Assembly (NCBI GenBank): GCA_001796355.1
Contig: MGMG01000025.1
Coordinates: forward strand, 1 to 34,330
Direction of reading: 5' to 3'
Source of the DNA: Chloroflexi bacterium GWB2_54_36
GTDB taxonomy: Bacteria; Chloroflexota; Anaerolineae; Anaerolineales; Anaerolineaceae
DNA length: 34,330 bases
Shown in pieces: positions 32,405 to 34,330 of this stretch. Position numbers and translations under genes: made by a program. Every line of letters begins with the position of its first letter. Position 1 is the first letter of the stretch. The notes beneath the pieces were generated by a model. The model made no database searches. It was not told the origin of the DNA and worked only from the letters and a program-made list of their open reading frames with translations.

Positions 32405-33913
32405 TCAACGCGGAGTTTTATAAAGCGCATACGGATCGTCGGCGTAATAATGGTATACGCTCCGCTCCGCATAAGCATCGATCACGCTCTGGTCTTGCTC
32501 CGGACCGCGGCTGTAGGTGAAAATAAATGGGGTCTCGAGGTAGGGGTCCGCCAGTTCGAGCAGAACGGCGTACTCCCGCCAGGTTTGCATTTGATGCACA
32601 ATCACCAGCGCTGGCGTGAGCGAAACCGCTCCGGGTTGTTGAAACGGTTGCAGTTGTTGGCGAGAAATCCCGTATAGTTGTGTCATTTGCTGGAAACGCA
32701 AGGGCAGGTAATAGCGTAAATTTCCGGCGATCAGGATCAACAAGACCGCTGCGGTGAGCCCAAAACGGGCGCCAGCTAAAATGCGCTCGCGCAAGGGAGC
32801 GGAAATTGGTTTGATCCTCCTGGCCAGCCATTGAACTCCCGCCGCAGTCATTAACACTGCGCTGATGATCCCCTCGAAATAATAGCGCGGCCCAAACACC
32901 CACGAACCGATCCAGTAAAGGGTATATAACAGTACCAGTGAGGCCAACACGGAGCTGACCACCAGCCCCTTGCCGTTGCGCCGCATGGCGATCAACCCAA
33001 ACGGCATGAGCAGCCAGGAGATCATGGGCCAGCCAAACAGGTCGCTGGCGCCAACCCGCAGCGAAGCTTTCCCATTGATGTAAGCCCAGTGCAGGTCATT
33101 ACCGCCTGCTTGCCGCCCGATTCCAGGGCCAAAGCCCAGCCGGTCGTAGGACCACCATAACGAATAAGGGTTGAGCAGCGGGTCGCCGGTGACGGCGTAC
33201 TGCCAGAGCGGGATGATCAAGGCCAGGATGCCAGTGATAGCTCCCAGGAACAGAACGTGCGCCCGGATTCGTTTGCTCCCGCGAATGAGTAAGCCGATTC
33301 CATGGATGAAAAATGGCAACGCTACGCCCACCGCAGTCAATGGGCGGGTGAGCGCCAGCAGTCCAAGCGACAATCCACCGGTTGTGACTGGCAGCCAGCC
33401 GGGCAGTGGATTCCCATCCGATGTGGCATCCAACCAGCTCAAAATAAAGGTGAGCGTCAGGAAATAAGACCAGATGTGCGATAGCAGCGTGCCGCCATTG
33501 ATCAGGAAGAAAGGCGATGTGAGGGTTAGAAAGGCTGCCAGCAGCCCGGCTTTTTCATCGAGCAGGCGTTTGACCAGCCGGTAGGTGAGCCACACGCACA
33601 AGGCTGCCAGAAATGGATTGAGCCAGTCACGCAGGTGCAGTCGGATGGCAATCGACAGGGCAGCCGGCCAGCCCGGCGGATATTTGCCAAAACGCAAGCC
33701 TTGATAATCAACGACGAATGGCTGAAGAAAGCACTTAGGGCAAACTGGCGACGCGAGCGTCAGGTCGCCGTGGGCTGCGGTTTGCGCCTGCCAGATATAA
33801 GCGTACTCATCTTCGATGTGCGGCAGTCCTTCGAAGGCTTGTTGAGTGACCAAAAACACCGCTGCCAGAGTAAAAAATGCGAGTACCAGAGCGAGGCGGT
33901 CGTTTTTTGTCAT
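32405..33913 (-). CDS. GT39/ArnT-like integral membrane glycosyltransferase (PMT_2 type)
   Basis: 502 aa with about 11-12 transmembrane helices. After the first helix comes the acidic motif LPHIEDEYAYIWQAQ, the DE-type loop that in the PMT/ArnT glycosyltransferases faces the outer side and contacts the polyprenyl-phosphate sugar donor. A KYPPGWPAALS segment follows the first loop, as in many bacterial members. The C-terminal third is a soluble or peripheral domain, ending with VIDAYAERSVYHYYADDPYALYKTPR split over residues about 480-502. It probably transfers a sugar from a lipid carrier to a lipid or protein at the outer face of the membrane; donor and acceptor are unknown. The ATG at 33913 is used; a TTG four codons upstream is possible. 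It follows rimO by 26 bp. Confidence 0.85.
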   Translation of the reverse strand: MTKNDRLALVLAFFTLAAVFLVTQQAFEGLPHIEDEYAYIWQAQTAAHGDLTLASPVCPKCFLQPFVVDYQGLRFGKYPPGWPAALSIAIRLHLRDWLNPFLAALCVWLTYRLVKRLLDEKAGLLAAFLTLTSPFFLINGGTLLSHIWSYFLTLTFILSWLDATSDGNPLPGWLPVTTGGLSLGLLALTRPLTAVGVALPFFIHGIGLLIRGSKRIRAHVLFLGAITGILALIIPLWQYAVTGDPLLNPYSLWWSYDRLGFGPGIGRQAGGNDLHWAYINGKASLRVGASDLFGWPMISWLLMPFGLIAMRRNGKGLVVSSVLASLVLLYTLYWIGSWVFGPRYYFEGIISAVLMTAAGVQWLARRIKPISAPLRERILAGARFGLTAAVLLILIAGNLRYYLPLRFQQMTQLYGISRQQLQPFQQPGAVSLTPALVIVHQMQTWREYAVLLELADPYLETPFIFTYSRGPEQDQSVIDAYAERSVYHYYADDPYALYKTPR

Positions 33914-33939
33914 GCGTATAGCCAATTATGGCTTCGAGG

Positions 33940-34330
33940 TCAAGGCTGAACCAGGGTTCCGTTCAGATCATGGGGCATGGCGCCGCCGATCAAAACCGGT
34001 ACGATCTTTCCGACTGGCGCTTTATCGTTGATGACGACATATCCGTCAATTTCCGGGGCGTCGCGGTAGGAACGGCCGACCGAAATGCCGTTATTTTCTC
34101 CCTCCACCATCACGTCCAACACTTTACCGATCAGGGCTTGATTGCGTGACAAGGATATGGTTTCCTGGGTCAGCATAAACTGCTTGTAACGTTCCTCTTT
34201 GACCTCTGCCGGGATAGGGTCCCCAAGCGGCTGGGAAGCCGTACCTTCTTCGTAAGAAAAAGTGAAAGCGCCAGCGCGATCCAGCTTGATTTCCCGCAGG
34301 AAATCGAGGAGCGTATTGAATTCTTCTTCG
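33940..34330 (-). CDS. rimO: Ribosomal protein S12 methylthiotransferase RimO, C-terminal part (5' end outside window)
   Basis: The frame is open to the window edge, giving about 129 C-terminal residues. The visible part has LLDFLREIKLDRAGAFTFSY, then EEGTASQPLGDPIPAEVKEE, RYKQFMLTQ and ending with the TRAM domain GKVLDVMVEGENNGISVGRS, YRDAPEIDG and VVINDKAPVG. The EEGTxAxxLGDPxPxEVKEER and RxYxDAPEIDG patterns separate RimO from MiaB and MtaB. RimO is a radical-SAM enzyme that thiomethylates Asp88 of ribosomal protein S12. The radical-SAM CxxxCxxC site lies upstream of the window. The internal ATG at 34176 is not the start. Confidence 0.93.
   Translation of the reverse strand, partial: EEEFNTLLDFLREIKLDRAGAFTFSYEEGTASQPLGDPIPAEVKEERYKQFMLTQETISLSRNQALIGKVLDVMVEGENNGISVGRSYRDAPEIDGYVVINDKAPVGKIVPVLIGGAMPHDLNGTLVQP

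Overview
The window looks like a piece of chromosome from a mid-GC, probably anaerobic or facultative bacterium of the Chloroflexota, most likely class Anaerolineae. That is an inference from gene style and content: LysM/M23-like lipoproteins with a DLDGDG insertion, a DUF4349 lipoprotein, selA, a bifunctional homocysteine methyltransferase/MTHFR beside metH, bifunctional FTCD, an E. coli-like dcd, and proline/threonine-rich 'TPTPEPTPT' linkers. No rRNA, phage, transposase or CRISPR is visible. Gene content is mainly housekeeping, and the less ordinary material is in the noncoding DNA.

Layout. 1-1854 (+): two tandem LysM/M23-like lipoproteins, the first truncated by the window edge. 2237-8173 (-): a compact ECF sigma / zinc anti-sigma / zinc ribbon / OsmC set that resembles a thiol-stress module, preceded by tsaD, an M24 peptidase, selA and a small membrane protein. 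8243-17608 (+): a SAM-I riboswitch with an intrinsic terminator controls metH and a YitJ-like Hcy-methyltransferase/MTHFR. These are followed almost without gaps by coaX and coaBC, then a metallophosphoesterase and a DUF4349 lipoprotein. 18203-20584 (-): a GH36-type alpha-galactosidase, divergent from a small esterase. 21464-23594 (-): dcd and FTCD. 23664-24484 (+): a SRAP protein and tRNA-Glu(UUC) with its own near-consensus promoter and terminator. 24688-27895: a zinc-ribbon protein, a cysteine-rich toroid-like protein, a cupin and rsmI. 27990-31997 (+): a ZIP transporter, murJ, a TPR-type membrane protein and a CopD-like protein. 32405-34330 (-): a GT39-like membrane glycosyltransferase and the 3' end of rimO.

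How the genes work together. One-carbon and methionine metabolism dominates the centre. The YitJ-like protein can make methyl-THF and MetH uses it to make methionine, with SAM feedback read by the riboswitch; FTCD supplies one-carbon units from formiminoglutamate. CoaX and CoaBC supply three steps of CoA synthesis. The sigma/anti-sigma/OsmC set is a plausible redox-response regulon.

The most notable noncoding structure is a five-copy, 96-97 bp array at 17699-18149. It alternates two inverted, homologous palindromes whose stem changes are compensatory. More generally, all four long repeat blocks in the window lie between convergent genes. No clearly new biological system was found; the items most worth following up are the repeat arrays, the lone selA, the redox sigma module and the altered active-site residues of CoaBC.
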